Assembly: GCF_900100945.1 (NCBI RefSeq)
Contig: NZ_FNCG01000005.1
Span: 248,001 to 312,000 of the forward strand
Length of the DNA: 64,000 nt
Source of the DNA: Mucilaginibacter gossypii
GTDB lineage: Bacteria > Bacteroidota > Bacteroidia > Sphingobacteriales > Sphingobacteriaceae
Reading direction: 5' to 3'
This document shows positions 34,410-44,100 of this stretch, in pieces; within the stretch, counting starts at the first letter, position 1, and each line of letters begins with the position of its first letter. The notes below the pieces were generated by a model, which worked only from the letters and a program-made list of their open reading frames with translations, did not search any database and was not told where the DNA came from. Made by a program: the position numbers and the translations under genes.

Positions 34410-35204
34410 ATGAAAACTCCAACATTGAAAAACAGAATTAAAATAGGTCTACTTAGCCTGGCATTAACCTTTGCAGCCGTATTAGGTTTTACTATTTCAT
34501 CACAGGCCCAGGCCGTAAAAAATGTAGTGCTGGTACACGGCGCATTTGCTGATGGATCTGGCTATAAGGCATTATACAATGAACTTACCAAAAAAGGATA
34601 TAATGTTACAGTGGTGCAAAACCCACTCTCTTCTTTGGAAGACGATGTTAAAGCTGTAACAATAGCATTGGACAAACAAGACGGACCTGCGGTATTGGTA
34701 GGCCATTCATGGGGCGGTACGGTAATTACCGAAGCAGGTAACAACCCAAAAGTAGCAGCCCTTGTTTATATCGCGGCACTGCAGCCAGATAAAGGTGAAA
34801 CATCTGTTCAATGGTTGCAAACTGCTCCTCCTGCTCCTGAAAATGGTGTTCTGGCACCTGATGATAAAGGCATTGTTTATTATGACAAAGCTAAATTCCA
34901 TGCCGGTTTTTGTGCCGATATAAGCAAAGAAGATGCTGATTTCATGTATGCTTCACAAGGTGCCTTTTATGCAAAAGGATTTGGCACCCCTATCACTAAT
35001 GCAGCCTGGAAAACTAAACCTGCTTATGGCATAGTTGCCACTGAAGATAAAAGCATCAATCCTGATATAGAACGTGCTATGTACAAACGTTCAAATACAA
35101 TAATAACTGAAATAAAAGGAAGCCATGTGGTTTTCATATCGCAACCTAAAGCAGTTGCCGCTGTAATTATAAAAGCAGCCGAAAATGCTTCTGTAAAAAA
35201 ATAA
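34410..35204 (+). CDS. Secreted alpha/beta hydrolase (paralogue of the gene at 32446)
   Basis: This 264-aa protein has a Sec signal peptide of about 35 residues (cleavage near SSQAQA) followed by a mature domain nearly collinear with the cytosolic paralogue. VLVHGAFADGSG, the nucleophile motif GHSWGG, ATEDKSI and KGSHVVF (His) are all kept. By eye about three quarters of residues are identical. It follows the AraC gene by 305 nt and has its own terminator. Two compartments for one enzyme activity suggests a substrate degraded both outside and inside the cell; this is inference. Confidence 0.88.
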   Translation: MKTPTLKNRIKIGLLSLALTFAAVLGFTISSQAQAVKNVVLVHGAFADGSGYKALYNELTKKGYNVTVVQNPLSSLEDDVKAVTIALDKQDGPAVLVGHSWGGTVITEAGNNPKVAALVYIAALQPDKGETSVQWLQTAPPAPENGVLAPDDKGIVYYDKAKFHAGFCADISKEDADFMYASQGAFYAKGFGTPITNAAWKTKPAYGIVATEDKSINPDIERAMYKRSNTIITEIKGSHVVFISQPKAVAAVIIKAAENASVKK

Positions 35205-35228
35205 GCTATCGGTAGCTTTTAAAAACTC

Positions 35229-35264
35229 AAAAACCGGGTGCCGATATTGGCATCCGGTTTTTTT
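35229..35264 (+). terminator. Terminator after the secreted hydrolase gene
   Basis: AAAAACCGGGTGCC pairs with GGCATCCGGTTTTTTT (one G-T pair), 25 nt after the stop codon. Confidence 0.85.
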
Positions 35265-35281
35265 ATTGCCAACTGTTATTT

Positions 35282-35303
35282 TCCCCTTTAGGGGGTTAGG
35301 GGG
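35282..35303. repeat. Stop-supplying hairpin repeat at the deacetylase 3' end
   Basis: CCCCTTTAGGGGGTTAGGGGG matches the truA-end repeat (8252-8276) almost exactly. Here it encodes the final Ser-Pro-Leu-Thr-Pro and the TAA in a different frame from that used in truA. Confidence 0.65.
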
Positions 35304-35911
35304 CTAAAACTATACCCTTCCTTGCTCCAAGCCTCCAATGCCCTGGGCAGTACATACTCCAATCGATCAAAAGCTTTGATGCTGTCATGAAATACTACCA
35401 TCGATCCTGCTTCGGTATATTTAAGCACTCCTTTTAAGCAATCTTCAGGTTTAAGGGCCGCATCAAAATCGCCGCTGAGCACATCCCACATAAAAATATT
35501 CAGATTGGGTTTCGCTGCTTTCAGCGCGCGGGCCTGTGACCTTTTTATCCTTCCGTAAGGGGGCCGAAACAACGATGTATCCAGCAATTTATCGGCCTGT
35601 AAAAAATTATCAACATAGGTTTGGGTATCGGTTTTCCATCCTTTAAGGTGATTGAAAGTATGGTTGCCAATGGCATGGCCACCGGCTTTTACCTGTTCAA
35701 AAATATCGGGGTGCTTGCGTACATTGTCGCCAATGCAAAAAAAGGTGGCTTTGGCATTGTATTGTTTTAAAATATTTAATACAGCCGGTGTAACAATTGG
35801 TATAGGGCCGTCGTCAAAAGTGAGATAAATGCAACGGTCAGTTGATTTTATATCCCAGGTAAGTTGGGGATAAAGCTTTTTCAGCAGCCACGGGGTTTTA
35901 ACCAGGTACAT
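35288..35911 (-). CDS. Polysaccharide deacetylase (NodB/CE4 family)
   Basis: This 207-aa protein has the CE4 motifs in order: motif 1 YLTFDDGP (catalytic Asp and metal Asp), motif 2 GNHTFNH (metal His residues) and motif 3 RPPYGRIKRS. Members remove N-acetyl or O-acetyl groups from peptidoglycan, chitin or related polymers. The N-terminus is short and has no clear signal peptide. It is divergent from the TolC gene. The last five codons come from a repeat. Confidence 0.88.
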   Translation of the reverse strand: MYLVKTPWLLKKLYPQLTWDIKSTDRCIYLTFDDGPIPIVTPAVLNILKQYNAKATFFCIGDNVRKHPDIFEQVKAGGHAIGNHTFNHLKGWKTDTQTYVDNFLQADKLLDTSLFRPPYGRIKRSQARALKAAKPNLNIFMWDVLSGDFDAALKPEDCLKGVLKYTEAGSMVVFHDSIKAFDRLEYVLPRALEAWSKEGYSFSPLTP

Positions 35912-36012
35912 ACAGATGAGGTAGTTTGTGTTTTATCCCTATTAACAACATTTAACAAAAATAAACACTGCAATGTAATGAACAGTTGCTTACCATTGTA
36001 TAGAAAAACCTT

Positions 36013-37458
36013 ATGAAACTAAAATTATTACTATCAGTTAAAGCAACGCTCATTTGCACAATAATATTTTCGGTTTGCGGCATTAATGCCGGCGCGCAGG
36101 AAGTAATAGGCTTGCAAAAGGCGGTAGACCTGGCCCTTGAACGTAACCTTACCATTAAACAGGCCGAATTTACAGCTGCCATCACCAACGAAGATCTTAA
36201 ACAGTCGAAATATAATCAACTGCCAAATTTAGCCGTAAGCCCACAGGGCTCATTCAACTTTGGCCGTAATATCGACCCTTCAACCAACCAGTTCAGCAAC
36301 CAGCGCATCCTGGCGGTTAATGGTAACTTTACCTCGCAGGTAACACTGTTTCAGGGCGGGCAATTGCGTAATACAGTAATTCAGAACAAGATTTTGCTTG
36401 ATGCTGACAAAACCAACGTTGCCAAAGTAAAAAACGACCTGATATTGAACGTGGTTACTACCTACCTGCTGGTGCTAACCAACCAGGATTTGGTAAAGGC
36501 TGCGCAACAGCAAATTGATGTATCAAAAATAGCTTTGGACCGCGCCCAGAAAAGCTTTGATGTGGGTAATCAAACCCTTGCCGATCTGTCGCAAGCCAAA
36601 GCGCAGCTATCAACCAACGACCTTAACTATACCAATGCCGAAAATCAGCTGGAGCAATCCTTATTGACCCTAAAGCAATATATGGAGATGGATCCCGGCA
36701 CTGATATTAGAGTTGAAAGGCCCGACATCAGTAAGTTAAACAATGTGAAAACTGTATACGATGCCCAGGAAGTTGTAAAAACCGCTCTTGCAGTAAACCC
36801 AGATGTGTTATTGGCTGAGCAACGTCAAAAAGCTGCGGCGCAGGGTGTTAAAATAGCAAGAGGCAACTACTATCCGTCGGTAGTATTATTTGGTGCTGCC
36901 GGTTCATACTTTTCTGATGCCAAGAACACGCCATTTGGTGTTACTCCAACAGGCAGATTTGACACTATTGGTTTTGTGCAAAATTCGCAACAGGCGGTTG
37001 TAGTGCCTAACTATAAAGTTGGTTATAAAAGCAACCCATTCTTCAGGCAACTGAGCGATAATTTTAACCAATCTGTAGGGGTGAGTTTACAGATCCCGAT
37101 TTTCAACAGGTTTCTGTCACGCACAGCGGTTAGGAAAGCAAAACTGCAAAATCAAAATGCCGAGGTTACAGCGCAACTGGCCCGCAACAATTTGAGCAAG
37201 ATTATCTACCAGGCGGTATGGGATTTACAGGCGGCTGATAAGCGTTATGCATCGGCAACGCAAACTTATAACGCAAATAAAGATGCGTTTAATATTATCC
37301 AGCAACGCTATACAGTAGGTTTGGTTAACTCGCTTGATTATAATACATCGCTAACCAATCTTAACAAATCGCAGTTTGATATGATTGAGGCGCAATACCA
37401 GGTGATTTTCAGAAGCAAAGTCATTGACTATTATTTAGGTAACCCTATAACACTTTAA
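36013..37458 (+). CDS. TolC-family outer-membrane efflux protein
   Basis: This 481-aa protein has a signal peptide (cleavage near NAGAQE, about residue 29) and two OEP repeats with the typical pattern LQKAVDLALERNLTIKQAEF and long helices rich in Gln and Ala. It forms the outer-membrane channel of tripartite efflux or type I secretion systems. It is followed 36 nt downstream by a membrane-fusion protein gene, forming an operon. The inner-membrane pump is not in the window. Confidence 0.92.
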   Translation: MKLKLLLSVKATLICTIIFSVCGINAGAQEVIGLQKAVDLALERNLTIKQAEFTAAITNEDLKQSKYNQLPNLAVSPQGSFNFGRNIDPSTNQFSNQRILAVNGNFTSQVTLFQGGQLRNTVIQNKILLDADKTNVAKVKNDLILNVVTTYLLVLTNQDLVKAAQQQIDVSKIALDRAQKSFDVGNQTLADLSQAKAQLSTNDLNYTNAENQLEQSLLTLKQYMEMDPGTDIRVERPDISKLNNVKTVYDAQEVVKTALAVNPDVLLAEQRQKAAAQGVKIARGNYYPSVVLFGAAGSYFSDAKNTPFGVTPTGRFDTIGFVQNSQQAVVVPNYKVGYKSNPFFRQLSDNFNQSVGVSLQIPIFNRFLSRTAVRKAKLQNQNAEVTAQLARNNLSKIIYQAVWDLQAADKRYASATQTYNANKDAFNIIQQRYTVGLVNSLDYNTSLTNLNKSQFDMIEAQYQVIFRSKVIDYYLGNPITL

Positions 37459-37494
37459 TAAAATCTTAACCGTAAAATATCCAAATTCACCGTC

Positions 37495-38832
37495 ATGGGA
37501 AAAACTACTAAATATATTCTGATAGGTCTTGGCGCACTGATTGTCCTGCTGATCATTGCTAAGGTTACGGGCCTGATAGGCAAGCCCGCGCTAACCCAGG
37601 TAGCTACCGAAAAGGCCGAAACACGCGAAATAAATGAAACCGTATCGGCCAGCGGAAAGATCAAACCACATGTTGAGGTTAAGATAAGCCCCGAAGTATC
37701 GGGCGAGGTGGTTGAGCTGCCAATAAAAGAGGGTGATGTGGTTAAAAAAGGCCAATTGCTTTGTAAGATCAGGCCCGACATTTTAAAGTCAGGTTATGAC
37801 CGGGCTATAGCATCGTACAATACCCAAAAAGCAAGCGTAGGTAATTCAAGCCAAATGCTTAAACAAGCCGAAGCTACTTATGCTAACCAGGCCGGTATTT
37901 ACAAGCGCAGTAAAGAGCTTTATGATAAAAAAGTGTTAACGGTTTCGGAATTTGAAAATGCCAAAGCTGCATATGAAGGCGCTAAAGCATCGCTTGAAGC
38001 TGCCAAGCAAAATGTGGTAGGCTCGCAATATGGCCTGGCACAATCACAGGCATCAGTTAAGGAAGCACAGGATAACCTCGCGAAAACAACTATTTACTCG
38101 CCGGTTGACGGGGTGGTTTCAAAGCTATCTGTTGAAAAAGGTGAGCGCGTTTTGGGTACCCAGCAATTTGCCGGTACCGAGATCATGACTATCTCTGATC
38201 TAAGCAAAATGGACGTGAATGTTGATGTGAATGAAAACGACATCAACCGCATTTCCCTTGGCGATTCATCAAAAATTGAAGTAGACGCATTTTTAGGCAA
38301 GAAATTTACCGGTGTGGTAACTGAAATAGGCAGCTCGGCAAACGTGGTGGGTACATCTGCCGACCAGGTAACAAACTTTACTGTAAAAGTGAGGATCAAT
38401 GCCGATTCATATGCCGCACTGTTAAAGAAAACAGCCGATAATCCATCACCTTTCCGTCCGGGGTTAACAGCCACTGTTGATATCAGCACTAATTCGGCCA
38501 AAGCGCTGTCGGTACCAATCCAATCGGTAACCACCCGCGAGGAAAAGAAAGAAAATAACGGCCCGCCGAAAGCTGATGAGGATAAGAGTAAACCACAAAT
38601 CAGCCCGGTAGCCAAAGAATATGTATTTGTACTAAACGCGGGTAAGCTTAAACAGGTACAGGTAACTACGGGTATCCAGAACGATAGTTACATCCAGATC
38701 TTATCCGGCCTTAAAGGTGGCGAAGAAGTTGTATCAGCTCCATATTCGGCTATTTCAAAAACGCTTAGCGATGGGCAAGCTGCTCAGAAAGTAGATAAGT
38801 CAAAACTATTTAACGCCGATAATACTAAGTAA
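37495..38832 (+). CDS. Periplasmic adaptor (membrane-fusion protein), MacA-like
   Basis: This 445-aa protein has an N-terminal membrane anchor (about residues 7-25), a biotinyl-lipoyl half (VEVKISPEVSGEVVELPIKE), a coiled-coil hairpin (about 110-190), the second lipoyl half (TTIYSPVDGVVSKLSVEKGE), and beta-barrel and membrane-proximal domains to the end. It links an inner-membrane transporter to TolC. MacA-type partners are MacB ABC transporters, but no such gene follows: the next gene is a sigma factor on the other strand. Confidence 0.9.
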   Translation: MGKTTKYILIGLGALIVLLIIAKVTGLIGKPALTQVATEKAETREINETVSASGKIKPHVEVKISPEVSGEVVELPIKEGDVVKKGQLLCKIRPDILKSGYDRAIASYNTQKASVGNSSQMLKQAEATYANQAGIYKRSKELYDKKVLTVSEFENAKAAYEGAKASLEAAKQNVVGSQYGLAQSQASVKEAQDNLAKTTIYSPVDGVVSKLSVEKGERVLGTQQFAGTEIMTISDLSKMDVNVDVNENDINRISLGDSSKIEVDAFLGKKFTGVVTEIGSSANVVGTSADQVTNFTVKVRINADSYAALLKKTADNPSPFRPGLTATVDISTNSAKALSVPIQSVTTREEKKENNGPPKADEDKSKPQISPVAKEYVFVLNAGKLKQVQVTTGIQNDSYIQILSGLKGGEEVVSAPYSAISKTLSDGQAAQKVDKSKLFNADNTK

Positions 38833-38885
38833 TTGATATGCGGATGTGCAGATTTCAAATGTACAGATGAATTAGATTTTCAGAC
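38833..38885. repeat. Octamer-like array after the adaptor gene
   Basis: Units of 8 nt (occasionally 7) around GATGTGCA, such as CGGATGTG and CAGATGAA, begin directly at the stop codon and run into a terminator. A related tract (GATGTGCAAAT twice) lies at 52021-52064. This resembles the heptamer arrays with a different period. Confidence 0.45.
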
Positions 38886-38909
38886 GCCCGGCTTAGCCCG
38901 GGCTTTTTT
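38886..38909 (+). terminator. Terminator of the tolC-adaptor operon
   Basis: GCCCGG and CCGGGC form a stem around CTTAGC, followed by six T residues. Confidence 0.75.
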
Positions 38910-39114
38910 GTGAACGGAATTTCCGATGATTAAACCCATCGTTAAAAATGGGCGCGAGTTTAAGATGAACGGCGGTCATAGCCCTGCCGTCCATGCTTCG
39001 ACGGGCTCCTGCTTGATAGGCCTCTTTTTGTTATTTTACCTTCACTGTTCGCCGGTTTTCGACACCTGGGATGACCAACCTTTCGACAACTATATATAGT
39101 AACTTACCGGCAAT

Positions 39115-39675
39115 TTAAAAAAGCATATAACTCACATGCTTCAACACCTGGCGTAATTTTTCGAGGGCGATGCTCATCTGGCGCTCTACTGTTTTAGGGG
39201 AGATATTAAGCTGTACGGCAATTTCGCGATATTTCATATCGCTGAAACGGCTCAGTACAAAAATCTCGCGGCATTTTTCGGGAAGGGTAGCTATGGCAGC
39301 TTCTATCTGCAGGGCGAGTTCTTTTTCCTCCAGTCCGTTTTCGAGCGTATTGCGCAACTCATCAAACAAGTTGTTTTTTTCGAGGTAATTAACGTAAAGG
39401 TTTTCTATTTTCTGGCGCTTAAGGTAGTTAAGGCTTCGGTTTTGCACCATTTTAAAAAGATAGGAACTTACTGATGAGCAAAAATTGACCTCATGCCCGC
39501 GCTCCCACAGGTGGGTGAATACATCGGCAGTAATTTCTTCGGCAACGGTTAAATCGTTTACAAAACGATTGGAGAACAAAGTTAAGCGGGTATAGTATAG
39601 CCTGAACAGGGTTTCAAACGTTTTCGCGTCACCCTGTGTAAATGAGGTTATAGGTAGTTTGTTTTCCTGGATCAT
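39115..39675 (-). CDS. ECF RNA polymerase sigma factor (Bacteroidota type)
   Basis: This 186-aa sigma-70 family protein has region 2 (FETLFRLYYTRLTLFSNRFV, then AEEITADVFTHLWER) and region 4 (LPEKCREIFVLSRFSDMKYR followed by ISPKTVERQMSIALEKLR). Such factors are kept inactive by a FecR-type anti-sigma factor until the outer-membrane transporter signals substrate binding. The FecR and SusC genes lie just across a 241-nt divergent gap, so it probably controls the 39.9-50 kb glycan-utilisation operon. Confidence 0.92.
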   Translation of the reverse strand: MIQENKLPITSFTQGDAKTFETLFRLYYTRLTLFSNRFVNDLTVAEEITADVFTHLWERGHEVNFCSSVSSYLFKMVQNRSLNYLKRQKIENLYVNYLEKNNLFDELRNTLENGLEEKELALQIEAAIATLPEKCREIFVLSRFSDMKYREIAVQLNISPKTVERQMSIALEKLRQVLKHVSYMLF

Positions 39676-39916
39676 TAATCCCGCCTTTAATTAATCCGAA
39701 TACTTTTTAAAAAACTTTAACAAGTTACAGAGTTTTTCATTCTGTATCAAATTTAATATGGAAATAATGAAAAGCTAATCACAAACATTCTGTAAAAAAA
39801 CAGTTACGCGTAATATGAAGGGGACGTTCAGGTTACTCGCCGAATAAAATTGAAAAATATTTCTTTTCGTTTTGAGGGTATCTGTTTTTTCGATTGTCTT
39901 AACGATAATATTACAA

Positions 39917-40981
39917 ATGGATAACGAAGAAGTAAAACTGCTACTGGTAAAATACATAACCGGCGAAGCTACCCCACAGGAGCTTGAGCAGGTTAAACAA
40001 TGGATAAGTGCGCACCCCGAAAACGAGCAGTATTTTGTACAACTGTATGAAACCTGGCATAACATGCTTTACCTGCAGCCAGCGGTTGTAAATAAAGACA
40101 ATGCCTATAATAAACTTTCGACCGGTATAGAACCAGCGGAGCCGTCGCGCTATGCAAGACTGATCACCTGGGGCAAAGTGGCAGCGGCTATTGCTTTACT
40201 GGCAGCGGTTACGGCTACCTTATATAACAGGTATTCAAAAAATGCAGAAAGCGTAAGGCAAATAGCCGCTAACCCCGGCGCCATTAAAAAAATTGTTTTG
40301 AGCGATGGCACGCAGGTTTGGCTTAATGCAGGCAGCAAGCTTAATTATACGGCCGATTTTGGTAAAACAACCCGTACCGTTTACCTGGAAGGCGAAGCGT
40401 TTTTTGATATCGCTCCGGGTAAAAAAGAGGTCCCTTTTATTGTAAATACAAAAAACTATACCATAAGGGACATCGGTACAAAGTTTAATCTTAAGGCCTA
40501 TGCCTCCGACCCGTTTTTTGAAACCACAGTAGTAAAAGGCGAGGTATCTGTAGAGGGAAATGTAGATAACAACGCGCATGAAATGAGCCGCATTTATGTA
40601 AAGCCACGGCAGGTGCTCCGGATCTATTATCACCCCAAAAAAGAGAATTACAGCTACGCAACCCCCGAGCCCAAAAGCCTGAACGAGATCCAGGTATCAG
40701 AGATTGATTCGGCAAAGCTTGATCGTTATGACGGCTGGAAGGAAAACCTGCTGGTATTTGATGGCGCTACCCTTAGCGAGATAGCTAAAGTGCTTGAACG
40801 AAGATATAACGTCACTATTAACATGACCGATGCCGAACTGAGCGGCATTCGTTATTCGGGTAGTTTCAAAAACATTCAGAGCATTGAAAAAGTGCTGGCA
40901 ATTATAAAAGCTAATACCGCTATCAATTATTCGATAAATGGCAATACAGTAAACATTACGCGAAACAACAATAATGATTAA
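39917..40981 (+). CDS. FecR-family anti-sigma factor
   Basis: This 354-aa single-pass protein has a cytoplasmic N-terminal sigma-binding region (about residues 1-80), one transmembrane helix (about 85-105), a FecR domain (about 115-215, including LSDGTQVWLNAGSKLNY and YLEGEAFFDIAPGKKEVPF) and a C-terminal DUF4974/STN-interacting domain (about 280-350, VFDGATLSEIAKVLERRYNV). It transmits the signal from the SusC STN domain to the sigma factor. The ATG at 39917 was chosen; the longer frame starts in AT-rich leader. Confidence 0.92.
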   Translation: MDNEEVKLLLVKYITGEATPQELEQVKQWISAHPENEQYFVQLYETWHNMLYLQPAVVNKDNAYNKLSTGIEPAEPSRYARLITWGKVAAAIALLAAVTATLYNRYSKNAESVRQIAANPGAIKKIVLSDGTQVWLNAGSKLNYTADFGKTTRTVYLEGEAFFDIAPGKKEVPFIVNTKNYTIRDIGTKFNLKAYASDPFFETTVVKGEVSVEGNVDNNAHEMSRIYVKPRQVLRIYYHPKKENYSYATPEPKSLNEIQVSEIDSAKLDRYDGWKENLLVFDGATLSEIAKVLERRYNVTINMTDAELSGIRYSGSFKNIQSIEKVLAIIKANTAINYSINGNTVNITRNNNND

Positions 40982-41139
40982 CGACTAAAAAAACAAAAAG
41001 GAAACTATGATCAAAAACTAACATTCTCTTTTACATAAAAAAACCCGGATGTGCTACCAACACGCCCGGGCCTAAAGCAATCAAAGCTAATACCCTACGC
41101 TTGGGGAAGCATCGTATTAACTGATTAACAAACAAATTT

Positions 41140-44100
41140 ATGATTAATTTTTACAGAAAGTCCGCTCTGGCCGTCGGCCCGTGGCAAAAAACGATCAAAA
41201 TTATGAAGCTGGTAACCGTTCTGCTATTGACGGGCATTATGCAAATACACGCTGCCGCTTATTCACAAAACGTTTACAACTTTAATGTGAACAATATTTC
41301 TGTTAAGCAAATGTTTAAGCAGATTGAAAAAAGCAGTAAATACACTGTTTTTTACCGGCTTGACCAGGTTGATGTTGACAGGAAAATAAACGTGGATGTG
41401 CAGGACGCGCCTATTGAGTCGGTAATGAAACAGGTGCTTCAAAAACAGCCGCTTACTTTCCAGGTGGTTGATGATATCATCATTATAAAACCTGCCGATG
41501 CAAAACCTGTTGTCACGGTAACTGTAACAGGTGTAGTTAAAGATGTGAGCGGTCAGCCCTTACCGGGCGTTAGTGTAAAGCTCAAAGGCAGTAATTTAGG
41601 CACAGTTACCGACATTAACGGTAAATATACCCTAACCCTGCCCGACGGTAACGGCTCACTTGAATTTGGCTTTTTAGGCTTTACCACGCAGGTTATTCCG
41701 GTAAATGGACAAACCACCATCAACGTAACTTTGCTTGAAGAGTCAAAAGCGCTGAACGAGGTGGTTGTGGTTGGTTATACCACGCAGAAAAAGAAAGACC
41801 TTACCGGCGCTGTTGCGGTAGTTAACGTTAAAGACCTTAATAAACAGGCATCGTCATCAGTAAACTCGCAATTGCAAGGCCAGGCATCGGGCGTTACCGT
41901 TACCGGGTCAGGACAACCCGGCGAAGAGCCGCAGGTACACATCAGGGGTTTTAATACTTTCGGAAATAATACTCCCTTGTACGTAGTTGACGGTGTGGAA
42001 ACATATGATGTAAGTACGCTGAACCCTAATGATGTTGAGACCTTCCAGGTGTTAAAAGACGCAAGTTCGGCATCAATATATGGTGCAAGGGCGGCAAACG
42101 GCGTTATCATCATCACTACCAAACGGGGCAAGGGCAAAGTAAATATTCAATATGATGCCTACTACGGCACGCAAAGGCCCAAAGGCGGCAATGTCTGGAA
42201 TACCATTACGCCGCAGCAAATGGCCGATCTGAAACTTACCGCTAAGAAAAATTCGGGCGATAACAGCATTAAAGATGCCTTGTACAACCCAACCGGTACA
42301 GGCTCGGCTTTTACACTGCCTGATTATATTACCCCGGCAGGTGCTAAAGAAGGTGACCCATCTGTCGATCCATCAAAATACTATGTAAACCCTTTTTATA
42401 CATCAGCTGCAGACCTGGGTAATTTTTACAGGATAACAAGGGCCAACAAAGCCGGTACCGACTGGTATCATGAGTTGTTTAAATCGGCCCCGATGAATAG
42501 CCACAATATATCGTTGAGCGGCAGTACTGATAACGCCAGCTATTTATTCTCGTTAAATTATTTTAACCAGCAAGGTACACTGATTGATACTTATCTTAAA
42601 CGGTACACGCTGCGCTCAAATACCACCTATAATGTAACTAAACACATCAGAGTGGGCGAAAACCTAGCTTATTCTATAACCAGGCAGCCGCAGGTAAATG
42701 ACGGAACATCACATTCGCAGGTCAGCACTAATGACCCGGATGGCGTTATTGCACATGCCCTGCGCGAACAGCCCCTTATTCCTGTTTACGACATTAAAGG
42801 TAACTATGCGGGAAGTTACGGTACGGGCCTTGGCGATGCCAATAACCCGGTTGCTATACAGCAGCGTACAAAAAACAACCAGTCAACAAGTTATCGTTTG
42901 CTTGGTAACGTATTTGCCGAAGCCGACATTATTCCCGGCCTTACCTTACGTACCAGTTTTGGCGGCGATATCATCAACAGCAACAACCATTCGTTTTCGT
43001 TCCCTACATATGAAAACGTTGAAAACTCTTCAACCAATACTTACAGCGAAGGATCAGACAATAGCTACACTTATAACTGGACCAATACCCTTAGCTATCA
43101 AAAAGTATTTGGCAAACACAATGTTAACATAGTGGTAGGTACCGAGGCCGTTGAAGATCACGACCGTTATGTTGGCGGCAGCATTCAGGGTTTTTACACT
43201 TTTGATCCTGATTATGTAAACCTGTCTACCGGTACCACCAATAAAAACACTTACAGCGGCAAATCTAACAACTCATTATTTTCGGAGTTTGCCCGTTTAG
43301 ATTATACTTATAACGACCGCTACCTGTTTAACGCCACTATCCGTCGCGACGGCTCATCAAAATTCCCGGTTGACCAACGTTATGGCTACTTCCCGGCATT
43401 CAGCGCGGGCTGGCGTATCTCGCAGGAAAACTTTATGAAAAATATTACCTGGCTTACCGACCTGAAGCTAAGAGGCGGCTGGGGTATTATGGGTAACCAG
43501 ATCAATATGGGCAGTAAAGACGCTTACGTTACGTTCAGTAATGATATTGGCCAGTCGTATTATCCTATCGATGGCTCTCTTAACCTAACTCCGGGCTTTT
43601 ACCAGGATCAAACAGCCAACCCTCACGCGCTTTGGGAAAAAGATATTAACTCCAACTTTGGCTTTGATGCAACCTTATTTGGCGGCAAAATAGCCGTAAC
43701 TGCCGATTACTACCGCAAAGACATTAAGGATTTGTTATTTAATGCTACCCAGTTAGGTACAGCGGGCAACGGTGCTTTCCCGGCACAAAACGTTGGTAAA
43801 ATGAAAACCGATGGTCTTGACCTTTCTGTTACCGGCAATTTCAGGGCCAGCAGCGATCTGAGCTTTAATGCGACAGGTACTTTAACCACTTATAATAATA
43901 AAGTATTAAAAGTATCTGATGACAGGGACTACTTTCCTGGTTCTGCAACAAGCAGGTTTGATAACCCAATTACCCGCAGCCAGGTAGGTCATTCTTTAGG
44001 CGAGTTTTATGGCTACCAGATCGTAGGCTTCTGGAATTCGCAGGCCGAAATTGACGCAGCCGACAAAGGTGTACAAACCCGCACCGGCGATCCGAATGCT

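Noticed and set aside
38910-39114. A gene in the gap between the adaptor operon and the sigma factor
   Set aside because: No frame with a start and protein-like composition; only small inverted repeats (for example near 38970-39010).
41048-41074. GC hairpin between FecR and SusC as a terminator
   Set aside because: The stem is imperfect and no T-run follows on the plus strand; cotranscription cannot be excluded.
42698-43132. 144-codon frame inside susC in another phase
   Set aside because: It is a shadow of the SusC barrel; low-complexity Leu/Thr composition and no independent signals.
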